Shown piece after piece: positions 1 to 9,709 of a stretch of DNA of 64,000 nucleotides. The position numbers and the translations under genes are program-made. The first letter of the stretch is position 1. Every line of letters starts with the position of its first letter. Under the pieces are notes generated by a model. That model was not told where the DNA came from. It searched no databases and was given only the letters and a program-made list of their open reading frames with translations. The stretch lies in NCBI GenBank assembly GCA_023266215.1, contig JAHFRQ010000004.1, positions 1 through 64,000 on the forward strand. The letters run 5' to 3'. This DNA comes from Gammaproteobacteria bacterium. GTDB taxonomy: Bacteria > Pseudomonadota > Gammaproteobacteria > Coxiellales > Coxiellaceae.

Positions 1-1
1 A

Positions 2-334
2 ACCACAGAATCTGATCTAAAAAAAATAATCGGCACTGATCAAATTATAGAACGTGCTTATGAAGCCTTGAATCGTTTTTCCTTATCACAAAACGAAATG
101 TTAACCTATGATGCTGAAGAGAAACGAATTCGAGATGAACAAGCAGCGTTAGATTATGCGTTGGGTGAAGCCAAGATGACAGGCATCGAGGAAGGAAAAG
201 CAGAGGGAAAAGCAGAAGGCGAAAATCTTGCAACGCATCGCATTGCAAAAACGATGCTGCGAGAAGGATTCTCTGTAGAGCAAGTTTCTAAAATGACTGG
301 ACTTTCGATTTCTGAAATTAAAAAATTATTATAA
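2..334 (+). CDS. Rpn-family recombination-promoting nuclease/putative transposase, C-terminal part
   Basis: The reading frame is open from base 2, so this is the 3' end of a gene that begins left of the window. The visible part is about 110 residues: a helical segment, an acidic/basic repeat (EGKAEGKAEGE) and a C-terminal helix-turn-helix-like tail ending SISEIKKLL. This tail (REGFSVEQVSKMTGLSISEI) is typical of Rpn/PD-(D/E)XK nuclease family putative transposases, which carry their nuclease domain in the missing N-terminus. The family is linked to DNA breakage and RecA-independent recombination. It is followed by a hairpin and convergent with the secretion genes. The assignment rests only on the tail; whether the gene is intact cannot be judged. 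Confidence 0.7.
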   Translation, partial: TTESDLKKIIGTDQIIERAYEALNRFSLSQNEMLTYDAEEKRIRDEQAALDYALGEAKMTGIEEGKAEGKAEGENLATHRIAKTMLREGFSVEQVSKMTGLSISEIKKLL

Positions 335-389
335 AAAATATCATTCAGCGTTATATCCGATATGCTCTTAAAAATTATGTCACATTATG

Positions 390-413
390 ACACTTTTTGG
401 TACGAAAAAGTGT
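390..413. terminator. Bidirectional hairpin between convergent genes
   Basis: ACACTTTTT (390-398) and AAAAAGTGT (405-413) form a perfect 9-bp stem with a 6-nt loop, in the gap between the rightward nuclease gene and the leftward hlyD-like gene. The stem itself provides T/A runs but no further long U-tract follows on either strand, so termination strength is uncertain. Confidence 0.45.
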
Positions 414-441
414 ACAAAAGTGACATTTTATCTTTCTCTGA

Positions 442-1791
442 TTATCTTTCTCTGAAAGAAGAATCCAGGGCTCGGGTAATGGGTTTTAAGATATAAGACA
501 TGATTGATTTCTTGTTAGTCACAATATCTGCTTGAACGGTCATCCCGGGTTTTAGAATATTTTCTTTTGGATTCTTGCCGACATAGTTTTTTTCTAACGA
601 AATTTTTATTTGATAATATGGCAAGCCTTCTTTACTGGTAAAAGTCGATGCCGAAATTTCTGTCACCTTACCTTTGACACTACCATAACGCGCAAAGTCG
701 TAAGTTGTGACCTTCACTTCCGCAGGATCGCCGACACGCACATAACCAATATCGCGCGTACTCAACTTACTTTGAACTTGCATCTCGCCTTCTGTTGGAA
801 TAATTTCCATGAGCTTGTCACCGGGCGCCACAACCGTACCGGGTAATGCCGTTAATCCTTTAATCAAGCCTGTGATGGGCGTCTTAATGGTAAGGCGCGA
901 GCTGACATCAACCAATCGTTGCAAATTATGACGCGTTTCAATTAATTGTTCATCGATTCTATCCAGCTCTTTAGTGGCTGCTTCATCGGCGCTGTTATCC
1001 AGTTGCGCTAAATTATCACTGGATTCTTTCATGGCACTTTTAGCTTCGATAATTTGATTTTGCGTTCGCTCAATTTGCGTGCGTGCATCCGCTGTTTTTC
1101 GTTGTGCTACAATATATTCGCGCTCAGAAACATAACCTTGTTTCACTAAACTGCCCAGCATATTTTCTTCTTTTATATATGAGTCTAATTGTTTTTGAAG
1201 ATCGCCTTCGCTGTCTGTTAATTGCTTTAATTGCGACTCTTTTTGTTTGACTTTTTCTTGCAAAACGATGCGTTGATTTTCACGCTGTTGAATTTGTTGC
1301 TGCAAAACAGTAACATCAGATTGAATAGACTCCACAATCTGTCTTTGATTTTCAGGTGAATTATAAGGCAGATTAGCAAGATCTTTATACCAATCCACAT
1401 TCTGAACAGGCACATCATGCACAAATGCATTGAGTCGTGTTTTATCTAAAATCAAAGACAATTCTATGCCCTGCTCTTTTTGCAATTGCGCTTTCACGGC
1501 AGTTGGGTTGAGCTGCATTAAAATTTTTCCCTTCTCAACCTCTTGTCCATCTTTTGCAAATACTTCTGAAACAATACCGCCTTCTAAATGTTGAATGACT
1601 TCTACGTCTTTTACCGGCTGGATATCACCGTAAGTCACCGCCACTTCATCCACCAAAGTAAACGTAGCCCAAATAATAAAAAGAAATAATATAACGCCGA
1701 TAAAAATAATGCTGCGTTTAACGAGACGCGAATAGCCGCCTTCTTCAATCAGATTTTCTTCAGGAAAATATTTTCTCGTATCATGCTTCAT
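442..1791 (-). CDS. HlyD-family type I secretion periplasmic adaptor subunit
   Basis: Membrane-fusion protein that would bridge an inner-membrane ABC exporter to an outer-membrane TolC channel. The 449-residue length is normal for the family. A short cytoplasmic N-terminus is followed by one membrane segment (about residues 27-48), a biotinyl-lipoyl-like half motif near 65-95 (HLEGGIVSEVFAKDGQEVEKG), a long coiled coil (about 150-280, rich in Q, E and K), the second lipoyl half (TPITGLIKGLTALPGTVV) and a beta-barrel domain ending with the family's usual GMTVQADI and a final SYILKPI segment. It is the last gene of a leftward three-gene set, one base after the ABC gene stop. No tolC gene and no RTX-type substrate are visible nearby. 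Confidence 0.93.
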   Translation of the reverse strand: MKHDTRKYFPEENLIEEGGYSRLVKRSIIFIGVILFLFIIWATFTLVDEVAVTYGDIQPVKDVEVIQHLEGGIVSEVFAKDGQEVEKGKILMQLNPTAVKAQLQKEQGIELSLILDKTRLNAFVHDVPVQNVDWYKDLANLPYNSPENQRQIVESIQSDVTVLQQQIQQRENQRIVLQEKVKQKESQLKQLTDSEGDLQKQLDSYIKEENMLGSLVKQGYVSEREYIVAQRKTADARTQIERTQNQIIEAKSAMKESSDNLAQLDNSADEAATKELDRIDEQLIETRHNLQRLVDVSSRLTIKTPITGLIKGLTALPGTVVAPGDKLMEIIPTEGEMQVQSKLSTRDIGYVRVGDPAEVKVTTYDFARYGSVKGKVTEISASTFTSKEGLPYYQIKISLEKNYVGKNPKENILKPGMTVQADIVTNKKSIMSYILKPITRALDSSFRER

Positions 1792-1792
1792 A

Positions 1793-3901
1793 TTAAATTA
1801 AATCCTTGGGCATCTTTTCCATCACTTCATCGGGTTTACCCATAAGCACTTGCCTACCCTCATACAATACCATAGCAAGGTCTGCCAATCTAACTTGGGA
1901 CGGCCTATGTGTAATTAAAATAACGGTTTGCTTGCCTTTGGCACGCATAATAAGATCTGTCATCGCCTTGTCACTACCGCTATCGAGTGAGGTAACAGGT
2001 TCGTCCATAATTAAAATGGGTGCGTTTCTTAAGTAAGCACGCGCCAATGATAACTTTTGACAAAAACTCGACGCCATGCGTTTATCACCATAATCTTTTA
2101 CGCGCGTATTAAAACCCTCTTTTAAAGCCAAAATATCTTTTAACAAATTAGCATCTGTTGCTGCTTGAACTAGTCTTTCGTCTGATGCAGTAGGATCCGC
2201 TAATCTTAAGTTTTGCGCAACCGTGCCATAAAATAACTCTGCTTTTTGTGGTACATACGCAATTTGTGTTCGCAATAAGGCGAAATCATACTGCTGTATA
2301 TCGCGTCCATCAATAAAAATGTGGCCAATTTGAGGCAGATACAAAGCCAGCATTAATTTTGCCAGCGTGCTTTTTCCAGCGGAACTTTGTCCTATGACTG
2401 CCAACATTTGTCCTGGTTGGATAGTGAAATTAATCCCAGATAAGGCGGAAGAATCCGATCCCGGATAACGGAAAGTCACCTGTGAAAACGTCACCGCGCC
2501 CATAATATTAATTGGCGCATTTTTACGCGAAAATCTTGACTGCTGCTCTTTTGGAATTCGCATTAAATTATCAATCTGTGAAACACTTCGTTTTAATTGT
2601 GTTAATTTTTGCGCTGACACACACACCACTTTAAGCGGCGATAAAACGCGCCAAATAATAAACATCACGCCGATTAATGCGCCAATTTGTATTGTTTTCT
2701 CAGACACTAAAAAAACACCGACAGCCAGCGTCGCTAATCCTGCCACAATCGTTAACACATCAAAAATATACTCATTGGCATTACTTAAAAAAGCCACGCG
2801 CTGATTAAATAAACTCAGCTGTCCATTCATGCGACGAAAACGCGTCTGCCATTTATCTTGAATATCGGCCAATTGCAATGAATGCATGCGCTGAATGGAT
2901 TCCACTAAAAATTCTTGGCGTTTGGATTGCAATGAGGCGCTTTCTCGAATACCCTTTTGGGCAATATGCCACAAAATATAAGCCGTTAAGGCAAATATGC
3001 CTGAAAATATAATCGGCACCAACACCAACCAATCACCAATAATCCAAATTACCACCAAATAAATTAATAAAAACGGCACTTCAATTAATGTGCCAAGCAA
3101 GGGGCTGCTAAAAAATTCTCTTACGCTATTAAAATCACTCAAGCGCGTAATTTGCGTTCCGGTTGTTGCCGATTCTGTGTAGGCTGCAGGTAACTCCAAT
3201 AATTGTTTAAAGATCGCGTCCCCAACACGGCGTTGCACAAAACTACCTAAATAACTAATTAAGCGCGAACGAATCATCATGATGACAAACAATGCTGTTA
3301 AAGCAAGCGCGGCGCCCATTAAAAACGACACCAACATTTGAATAGATCCTGTTGTCACCACTTTGTCATACACGCTGATAATAAAAAACGGAGAGGCCAA
3401 CATTAAGACAACTTGTAAAAAAGTTAAAAATCCGACGTAATAAAGCGATTTTCTTTTGGGCTCCAGCGCTCGTTTAAACCAATGCATGCCTTCAGCCGCA
3501 TCTTGAGTTGACTCGCTTTTTTGAAAAGCGACAATTTGACCTTCTTGATGATCAGGCAATATCAACTCTGTTTTTTCTGTTTCGCTGTCAAACGCTAACA
3601 GGCCCGTAGGTTCTACTCGCACTATTATTTTGGGTGCGCCGCCCTCTTTTGGAATAAAAAGACAGGGTATCAACACAGGATCAATAATATTTAATTTCGT
3701 TGCGCTGACATGATTGTCATAGCCTAAATTTTCCATTGTTGAGCAAAAATCCTCAACAGATGAAATGGGGAAAAAATGCGGCATACTTTCAAATAACATG
3801 CGGCGATTACCTCGCCACTGTAATGCCTTTAGCAATGGATTTAAGCAGCGCGCCAATTGTGCTGGATTAACAGGCCCGATAGGTATTTTTTTATTTGCCA
3901 T
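1793..3901 (-). CDS. Type I secretion ABC permease/ATPase with degenerate C39-like N-domain (second ABC subunit)
   Basis: Fused exporter half-transporter of 702 residues. The first about 140 residues resemble the inactive peptidase-like domain (C39-like) of type I secretion ATPases, with no obvious Cys-His catalytic pair. Six membrane segments follow (about 155-440), then an ATPase domain with Walker A GQSSAGKST (about residue 510), Walker B ILIMDE and H-loop THR. The ABC signature, usually LSGGQ, reads ASSFCQ, so it is degenerate. The start overlaps the preceding ABC gene by 11 bases, suggesting translational coupling. With the upstream ABC gene it may form a heterodimeric exporter feeding the HlyD partner. 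Substrate unknown. Confidence 0.9.
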   Translation of the reverse strand: MANKKIPIGPVNPAQLARCLNPLLKALQWRGNRRMLFESMPHFFPISSVEDFCSTMENLGYDNHVSATKLNIIDPVLIPCLFIPKEGGAPKIIVRVEPTGLLAFDSETEKTELILPDHQEGQIVAFQKSESTQDAAEGMHWFKRALEPKRKSLYYVGFLTFLQVVLMLASPFFIISVYDKVVTTGSIQMLVSFLMGAALALTALFVIMMIRSRLISYLGSFVQRRVGDAIFKQLLELPAAYTESATTGTQITRLSDFNSVREFFSSPLLGTLIEVPFLLIYLVVIWIIGDWLVLVPIIFSGIFALTAYILWHIAQKGIRESASLQSKRQEFLVESIQRMHSLQLADIQDKWQTRFRRMNGQLSLFNQRVAFLSNANEYIFDVLTIVAGLATLAVGVFLVSEKTIQIGALIGVMFIIWRVLSPLKVVCVSAQKLTQLKRSVSQIDNLMRIPKEQQSRFSRKNAPINIMGAVTFSQVTFRYPGSDSSALSGINFTIQPGQMLAVIGQSSAGKSTLAKLMLALYLPQIGHIFIDGRDIQQYDFALLRTQIAYVPQKAELFYGTVAQNLRLADPTASDERLVQAATDANLLKDILALKEGFNTRVKDYGDKRMASSFCQKLSLARAYLRNAPILIMDEPVTSLDSGSDKAMTDLIMRAKGKQTVILITHRPSQVRLADLAMVLYEGRQVLMGKPDEVMEKMPKDLI

Positions 3902-5792
3902 AATCCACCTGAATTAATTTTCCCTCTTTTAATTCATAACTGATTGTCGTCAGTTTTAATAAAGAGGGTCGATGCGACACCAGAATAATAGTCGAAATTT
4001 TAGCAAGCGATAATAAAACATTGCGCAATCGCATGTCACTTTGCATGTCCAGATTAATATTCGTTTCATCAAATAAAACAATTTTTGGTTTGCGCACCAA
4101 GGCGCGCGTAATCACAATGCGACGAATCACGCCGAGCGATAAAATATCTACCGCACGATCACCCACCATCGTGTCATAGCCATTAGGCAATTTTGAAATA
4201 ATGTCGTTTAATCCGAGTAATTGCGCAATGCGGTGCGCCGTGGGCACATAATTTTCATCAAACGCTGATAAATTTTGCATGATCGTGCCACGAAATAAAT
4301 CACCTGTTTGACTTAAATAAGCAATTTGATGTCGTAAATCATTTAATTGAAACTGACTTGTATCGCGCCCATCAATAAGATATTGCCCGGATGTCGGATT
4401 CATGACGGTAGCCAAAATATTCAGTAGTGTTGTTTTACCAATTTGCTCTCTGCCCGAAATACCCACCACACTGCCCGCTGGAATTTTAATACTAATACGA
4501 TCTAAAATTAATTTAGATTGTGGTCCATATCGAAAGCTAATCTCTTTTAACTCCATTTCGCCATGTATTTTTCCGAACGGCGGCTTGGTGATTTCTTCAG
4601 GATTGTTTAAACCCCACGTTGCTTTAAGCTGCGTGCGTACAATATTGACTGTTTGCCATCGATTTAAAACGCCCAAGGCACGATTGAGTGGTTGAATAAT
4701 ACGGCCTGCAAGCAAAGTACAGGCAGCCAATCCCCCCAGTGTCATCGAACCTGAAATGACATACAAGCTACCAAAAGCGGCGATTAACATCACAACCAAT
4801 TGACTGGCAACCACTTTGATCGTTGCCAAATCAGCAGAATGAACGCTCGAGCGAAAATTCGCTAAAATACCGGTTGCTTGTAAACGCTCATAGCGACGCA
4901 TCAATAAACTTTCCATGCCCATCGCTTTGACAGTATGAATATTATTAATCGTTTCAATCACTAAATTATTTTCACGCGCTTCTTGAATAAATTTTTCTTT
5001 GAGAATTTTTTCCCAGGTATCCAAAAAATAGAAGGTGGAATAAACAAGTGCAACAATAACCGCCAACGGCGCCAATACCAACCACTGGCCAAGATACGCA
5101 ATCACCAGTAAAAATAAAATAATAAACGGCATATCAAAAACAGCGGTCAGTAATTGATTGTTATAAAATCCTTTCATCTGATCTAGAATACTAATTTGAT
5201 GCAATCGCTCGCCCGCGCCAAATTGTTCATACTCAGACAGTGGGGTATTAATTAATTTTTCAAATACCGTTTCACTTAATTTATATTCATATTTGGCATC
5301 GCTCCATAAATTCATATAAGAGCGCAACATGCGCAACACCATCTCAAATAATAACGCAAAAATAACACCGGCAAAAAGTAAATACATGGTGTCAAACGAA
5401 CGATTCGGAATAATGCGGTCATACACTTGCATCAACGTTAATGGAAAAGCCAGTGATAAAATATTAACAAAAGAAGTTGCAAGCAACGTGGTCTTGCGCC
5501 CGCCTGACACCGACGCATCGGATAATTGATTAACCCAGGCAATATTATTGCAATATTGTTGAACCGGTAGCCAATATGACACGATTTTATTTTTTGTTGT
5601 TAAAAAGAATTGTTCGAGCGGTAAAATAACCCGGGTATTAATAAAATTAAACTGGGATGAAAAACGTGTGGCTAAATAAGCGCCCACAGCAGCAATTGAC
5701 TCGCTTGTGAAAGCCATAACAGCTTTTGCATAAGCGGTTAATTTGATGATTGCATTTTGCAAAATGCTTTTTATTTTTTCAGCAATGTCCAT
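3891..5792 (-). CDS. Type I secretion-type ABC permease/ATPase (first ABC subunit)
   Basis: 633-residue ABC exporter half with an N-terminal extension of about 100 residues, six predicted membrane segments (about 100-375) and a C-terminal nucleotide-binding domain. Walker A is GREQIGKTT, Walker B IVLFDE and the H-loop SHR. The signature region reads LSLGV instead of LSGGQ. It is the promoter-proximal gene of the secretion set and lies 93 bases downstream of the Spo0J-type parB on the same strand. The upstream AAGAAG about 11 bases before the ATG is a plausible ribosome site. It is not a duplicate of the next gene: the N-domains and signature motifs differ. Confidence 0.88.
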   Translation of the reverse strand: MDIAEKIKSILQNAIIKLTAYAKAVMAFTSESIAAVGAYLATRFSSQFNFINTRVILPLEQFFLTTKNKIVSYWLPVQQYCNNIAWVNQLSDASVSGGRKTTLLATSFVNILSLAFPLTLMQVYDRIIPNRSFDTMYLLFAGVIFALLFEMVLRMLRSYMNLWSDAKYEYKLSETVFEKLINTPLSEYEQFGAGERLHQISILDQMKGFYNNQLLTAVFDMPFIILFLLVIAYLGQWLVLAPLAVIVALVYSTFYFLDTWEKILKEKFIQEARENNLVIETINNIHTVKAMGMESLLMRRYERLQATGILANFRSSVHSADLATIKVVASQLVVMLIAAFGSLYVISGSMTLGGLAACTLLAGRIIQPLNRALGVLNRWQTVNIVRTQLKATWGLNNPEEITKPPFGKIHGEMELKEISFRYGPQSKLILDRISIKIPAGSVVGISGREQIGKTTLLNILATVMNPTSGQYLIDGRDTSQFQLNDLRHQIAYLSQTGDLFRGTIMQNLSAFDENYVPTAHRIAQLLGLNDIISKLPNGYDTMVGDRAVDILSLGVIRRIVITRALVRKPKIVLFDETNINLDMQSDMRLRNVLLSLAKISTIILVSHRPSLLKLTTISYELKEGKLIQVDYGK

Positions 5793-5885
5793 TTTTGCTA
5801 TTCTTCTTAAAATGCAAAGTCATTTAACGAAATAGATAGATTATCATGAGTCGTTGAATAAAGGCCATTTTTTCATTAAATTCAA

Positions 5886-6749
5886 TCAAATAAGTTGATC
5901 GATCAGTGCTTGCATTGCTTCTGCAGAAGGAGTGGTGAATGTTAATTTCCCTCTGCCGGCTGAATCAAAAGAAATAGCGCTTTTAAGTGAAAACTGTTGG
6001 GATAACCTCGCTTGCCAAGTGGCAATATTGTCTTTCAACGCGTCGCTTTGCACATAAAAATGCGTGTTCAATGCGCCTTCTTTATTCTCACCTATTTTTT
6101 TAATTAAAACTTCAGTTTGTCTCACCGATAAATCTTGATCAATAATTATTTGTGCTATGGCGGATTGCTTTTCTAAATCTAACGATAACAAGGCGCGCGC
6201 ATGACCCATTGAAATTCTATCTGTCATTAAAGCGGATTTTACAAAATCAGCCAGGCGAGTTAATCGCATGATATTGGTGATGTGTGAGCGTGACTTTCCA
6301 ACTCGACTGGCTAACTCATCATGAGATAATTGAAAATCATTGAGTAATTTTAAATAGGCTTCTGCTTCCTCGATACAATTTAAATTTTCGCGCTGGATAT
6401 TTTCGATTAATCCAAATGCCATCGCTGTTTGATCATCCACTTTACAAATCGTAACAGGCACTTCTTGTAATCCTAAATAATTCGCTGCGCGAAGACGTCT
6501 TTCACCTGCTAATAATTCATAATGATCATCACAGGGGCGCACCAACAAAGGCTGCAAAATACCGTATAATTTAATGCTTTCTGAGAGCTCAGTAATTGCC
6601 GCTTCATCAAAATTTTTTCTGGGTTGAAAAGGAGAGACGGCAATTTTCGCAACAGCTAATTTATTGATAGGCGCGCCATCACTATTGGCCGTAAAAATAG
6701 CATCTAAGCCACGTGAGATAGAAGTTGTTGATTTTATAATTTCGTCCAT
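5886..6749 (-). CDS. parB: ParB/Spo0J-family partition protein (chromosomal type)
   Basis: CTP-dependent DNA clamp that loads at parS and segregates replication origins. The 287 residues show the usual order: N-terminal segment with SRGLDAIF, the CTP-binding GERRLRA box (82-88), the ENIQRENLN motif (about 116-124), a helix-turn-helix (LASRVGKSRSHITNIMRL) and a C-terminal dimerisation part. This is the Spo0J/chromosomal type, unlike the other ParB encoded 0.8 kb upstream. Its start lies inside the trfA reading frame (16-base overlap), so it is co-transcribed with the replication genes. It has no dedicated parA next to it. A near-consensus parS at 10318-10333 is a candidate target. Confidence 0.92.
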   Translation of the reverse strand: MDEIIKSTTSISRGLDAIFTANSDGAPINKLAVAKIAVSPFQPRKNFDEAAITELSESIKLYGILQPLLVRPCDDHYELLAGERRLRAANYLGLQEVPVTICKVDDQTAMAFGLIENIQRENLNCIEEAEAYLKLLNDFQLSHDELASRVGKSRSHITNIMRLTRLADFVKSALMTDRISMGHARALLSLDLEKQSAIAQIIIDQDLSVRQTEVLIKKIGENKEGALNTHFYVQSDALKDNIATWQARLSQQFSLKSAISFDSAGRGKLTFTTPSAEAMQALIDQLI

Positions 6750-7522
6750 AGTCCACTCGATAATTCTTTGGTTCTGACCACATGCAAAAATTGATTTTCA
6801 TCGATAAAAACATCGGGGTCTAAAAAGCCAATGCGCACCAATTCAATTAATGATTCACGCAAATTAGCTTTAAAATGCTTAACTGTTTTCATTTTTGAGC
6901 CGCACAATTCCATTAAACGACTTAAATGAATCGGTTCTGGTTTTGCGTGTGAAGAATAAAATGCGTGCAACCATTTGGCCAGCGGCTTTAATTTTTTACG
7001 CTGTTCCCAATGAATTTTTGAATACATTTTTCCAAGCTCACCAAATAATTTAGTCACCTCAGGTTCCAGCCATACTTTCCAGCTTCTGAGTTGTTCGCCA
7101 TCGGTGTGCCATTCAAATTTTCTCACCAATGAAAATCCAATGCCTTTCTCAAAATAAGGATTGTAAATTGATAGTGTCGTTGCCGATAAACGCGACAAAG
7201 AAGCTTTTAATCGCTCGCAATATTGCACACGTTGCGGCCATCCTATTTGCGATAAAAAAGTATAGGGTTTAAATTCAATTTGATTGGATTTGGCTTCAGA
7301 TGCCGAATAAATTAATTGTAGCCAAATATCTTCATCATCTTGTCGTAATTCTTCGCCCGTATAAATAATTTCAGAGGATCGAAAAGAGCCAATTTTTTGG
7401 TTTTTTAAAAAAGGCCTTGCGGCGTTGTGATTGCCAACTGTAAATAAAGCCGAACGAATCATATCATTGGGGATAATGCGTTTATCATTCGGAATATGTG
7501 GTAATAATTCTGTGTCGTCCAT
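6734..7522 (-). CDS. trfA: TrfA-family plasmid replication initiator
   Basis: Iteron-binding replication initiator of the TrfA family (IncP-type), which opens the origin together with DnaA. Family features are visible in 262 residues: PNDMIRSALF near the N-terminus, YTGEELRQDDEDIWLQL, the RLKASLSRL segment, and the KWLHAFYSSH and ELCGS motifs in the winged-helix part. It is the third gene of the par/rep operon, 22 bases after the plasmid-type parB, and overlaps the Spo0J-type parB by 16 bases. The iteron array at 9850-9930 is the obvious binding site. Family assignment is confident from motifs; function at this origin is inferred. Confidence 0.88.
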   Translation of the reverse strand: MDDTELLPHIPNDKRIIPNDMIRSALFTVGNHNAARPFLKNQKIGSFRSSEIIYTGEELRQDDEDIWLQLIYSASEAKSNQIEFKPYTFLSQIGWPQRVQYCERLKASLSRLSATTLSIYNPYFEKGIGFSLVRKFEWHTDGEQLRSWKVWLEPEVTKLFGELGKMYSKIHWEQRKKLKPLAKWLHAFYSSHAKPEPIHLSRLMELCGSKMKTVKHFKANLRESLIELVRIGFLDPDVFIDENQFLHVVRTKELSSGLWTKL

Positions 7523-7544
7523 TGTTTACTTCTTTTTACTTTTT

Positions 7545-8513
7545 CTACTTAGATAACTCCATTAAAAAACTATTTAATTTTATCTGAAATAATTCAATAT
7601 CCGTCATCATGATGGCGCGGCGATTAATATGCACAAGAACATCGCCATTATCTTGTGGCTTTGTTTTAAATAATAAATTGCCAGCTGCATCACGCTTTTC
7701 ATATTCTGGTTTTAAAAATGGCTTTTTTTGACTGCCAGGTGATAAAAAACTTTGCATGCGCTGATCAATATTCGATGTGGTGACGGTTTGATCTGATATT
7801 TTAGGCGCCAAATGCATTAACACATCTAAGCACTCTGCATTCTTTGAAAGCGTTGCGATTTTAATCACCATTTTTTTAGACAATGTTTTATAATTGCTAA
7901 TTGCTTCACGCAAATTTTCAGGTACACGCAAATAAGCCATTAAATCATTGAGTGCTTGTTTGCTAATGCCCAATACTTTACTCAGCTCCGTTTCGTTTTT
8001 AAAAACACCGCCATCAATTTGCGCGCGATAGCTCATGGCACGCGCATAATCACTAATTTCTTTTCGATTTTCATTTTCTTCTTTTTGACATAATGATGCT
8101 TGCTGATCAGAAATATTTTTACAAATGGCTAATAAAGAAATATTTGCTAAATGGGCTGCACGCCAACGTCGATTACCAAAAATAATTTCATAACGATGCG
8201 GTGTATTTTGCTTATTTTCTCGCACTAAAATAGGTTCTTGCTGACCGTGTTCTTTTAAAGATTGCGCCAGTGATTCAATATCACCTAATTCATCTGAGGG
8301 CCTATCTGCAAAGGGCCATAAAATACAATCGTTCGGATCAATGGTGATAAGCTGATTAGATTGATCTCCGAACGATTGCACCGACTCTTTTCCCGACTCT
8401 TTTTGTAATTCCAAATAAGTATTGATAATTTGTGGTTCAGCGACACTCACAGACGTTTCTGTAAAATCTAATAATGCGGCCATGGCAGATTGCGGTTTTT
8501 TGCGCGACATCAT
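7545..8513 (-). CDS. parB: Plasmid-type ParB/KorB-like partition protein
   Basis: Second ParB-family protein, 322 residues. It has a GNRRWRA box (113-119) equivalent to the GERRxRA nucleotide-binding motif, then a QKEENENRKEISDYARAM motif and a helix-turn-helix (LSKVLGISKQALNDLMAYL). The long N-terminal tail (about 55 residues) would be the ParA-contacting part. It overlaps parA by four bases (ATGA), the typical plasmid parAB arrangement. Three GTCCGG-N4-CCGGAC palindromes in the upstream intergenic region are candidate centromere sites. Sequence and motif spelling differ clearly from the Spo0J-type ParB in the same operon. Confidence 0.88.
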   Translation of the reverse strand: MMSRKKPQSAMAALLDFTETSVSVAEPQIINTYLELQKESGKESVQSFGDQSNQLITIDPNDCILWPFADRPSDELGDIESLAQSLKEHGQQEPILVRENKQNTPHRYEIIFGNRRWRAAHLANISLLAICKNISDQQASLCQKEENENRKEISDYARAMSYRAQIDGGVFKNETELSKVLGISKQALNDLMAYLRVPENLREAISNYKTLSKKMVIKIATLSKNAECLDVLMHLAPKISDQTVTTSNIDQRMQSFLSPGSQKKPFLKPEYEKRDAAGNLLFKTKPQDNGDVLVHINRRAIMMTDIELFQIKLNSFLMELSK

Positions 8514-9709
8514 TGCATGACCTCACTGTAATTAACAGCCTGATGGGTCCCACGTGTTTGTGTATTCCACACCATTTTCAATAATAATTCTAATTCTTCT
8601 GCCACTTGATTGGCATGATCAATCGCACGCTTAAAAGTGCGTTTGTCATTTGGATGTGGCTCTACTTCATACAATGTTTTCATGTCTGCAGATGCTTTTG
8701 AGACAGCCTCTGTTTCAATCATGTAATTTGTCATCACAGATGAGCCAAATACTTGACGTATCGCACCTTCCATTGTTTTAGCTTGTACTGATGATGGCTT
8801 GTGTCTGCTAATCAGTAATCGCACAAAATGATAATCAATTTTAGGTAAACGCCCCAATGCTTCTTGTGCCATATTTAAAAATTGCACTGTGCTGCAATAA
8901 TCTACTTCAGAAGGCAACAGTGGAATAATCAGGCCATCAACCGCATATAAAACATTCAGTGTAATAAAACCCAATGATGGTGGTGTATCAATAATCATAA
9001 CGTCATACTGATCGGATAATTTTTCTAAGCTCTTTTTAAGGCGCGAATAAAACGTCAGTACATTGCCAGTTTTTTGACGGTGCTGATAAATTTGATTGGG
9101 AATAATCATTTCGGCGTTATAAAGCGTTAAATTGGCAGGAATAATATCCAAACCATCCCAATGTGTTTTAGTGATGCAATTTGATAAATTATCACTTTCG
9201 CCGATTAAAATATTTAACAATGTTTGATCGGTATTGACATGCAAATCGGGAATAAATCCTGCACCTTGATGTGTTGAGGTGCCTTGGCTATCACCGTCAA
9301 CTAATAATACTTTGTAGCCCATCAACGCCAATGCTTGTGAAACAGTCAATGAAGTAAAAGACTTCCCTACCCCGCCTTTAAAATTCACGACACCCAAAAT
9401 CACGGGTTTTGCACCCACTGGTTTTGAAGGTCGTAATTTAAAAAATTCTCGCAGTTCATTTATTTCTTGTAAGCTATAAACACGATCAGTGCGCTTGCCA
9501 TTTTCTTTTTTTCGGGATGTTTTAATTTTTCCGGAGTCTTCAAGGTTACGCAATGTTTGGGGTGTGCGGCCAATCATTTGTGCAGCATCAGAAATACCCC
9601 ACTCTTTTAAAACTTTGACATCATGGGGTGTTACCGCATTTTTGCGGAACACTTCAAGAGATCTCGAGCCTTTTGCATAGAGTTCTTGTAAAATTGTATT
9701 GGCTGACAT
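8510..9709 (-). CDS. parA: ParA-family partition ATPase with N-terminal HTH
   Basis: P1/SopA-type ParA that moves plasmid centromeres and usually represses its own operon. The ATG at 9709 is preferred (399 residues) because AAAGGA lies six bases upstream; a TTG 33 bases further up extends the frame with a lysine-rich run. An N-terminal MerR/HTH-like domain (about 40-95, with GRTPQTLRNLEDSGKIKTSR) precedes the ATPase with a deviant Walker A KGGVGKS (111-117), an IIDTPPSLG switch and a VDGDSQ motif. The gene heads a four-gene operon parA-parB-trfA-parB. A weak promoter (TTGCAA, 17 bp, TATTTT) can be drawn at 9789-9761. Confidence 0.92.
   Translation of the reverse strand: MSANTILQELYAKGSRSLEVFRKNAVTPHDVKVLKEWGISDAAQMIGRTPQTLRNLEDSGKIKTSRKKENGKRTDRVYSLQEINELREFFKLRPSKPVGAKPVILGVVNFKGGVGKSFTSLTVSQALALMGYKVLLVDGDSQGTSTHQGAGFIPDLHVNTDQTLLNILIGESDNLSNCITKTHWDGLDIIPANLTLYNAEMIIPNQIYQHRQKTGNVLTFYSRLKKSLEKLSDQYDVMIIDTPPSLGFITLNVLYAVDGLIIPLLPSEVDYCSTVQFLNMAQEALGRLPKIDYHFVRLLISRHKPSSVQAKTMEGAIRQVFGSSVMTNYMIETEAVSKASADMKTLYEVEPHPNDKRTFKRAIDHANQVAEELELLLKMVWNTQTRGTHQAVNYSEVMQ

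Noticed and set aside
442-5792. RTX or bacteriocin operon with its own substrate
   Set aside because: No RTX nonapeptide repeats, double-glycine leader peptide or immunity gene were seen near the secretion genes.
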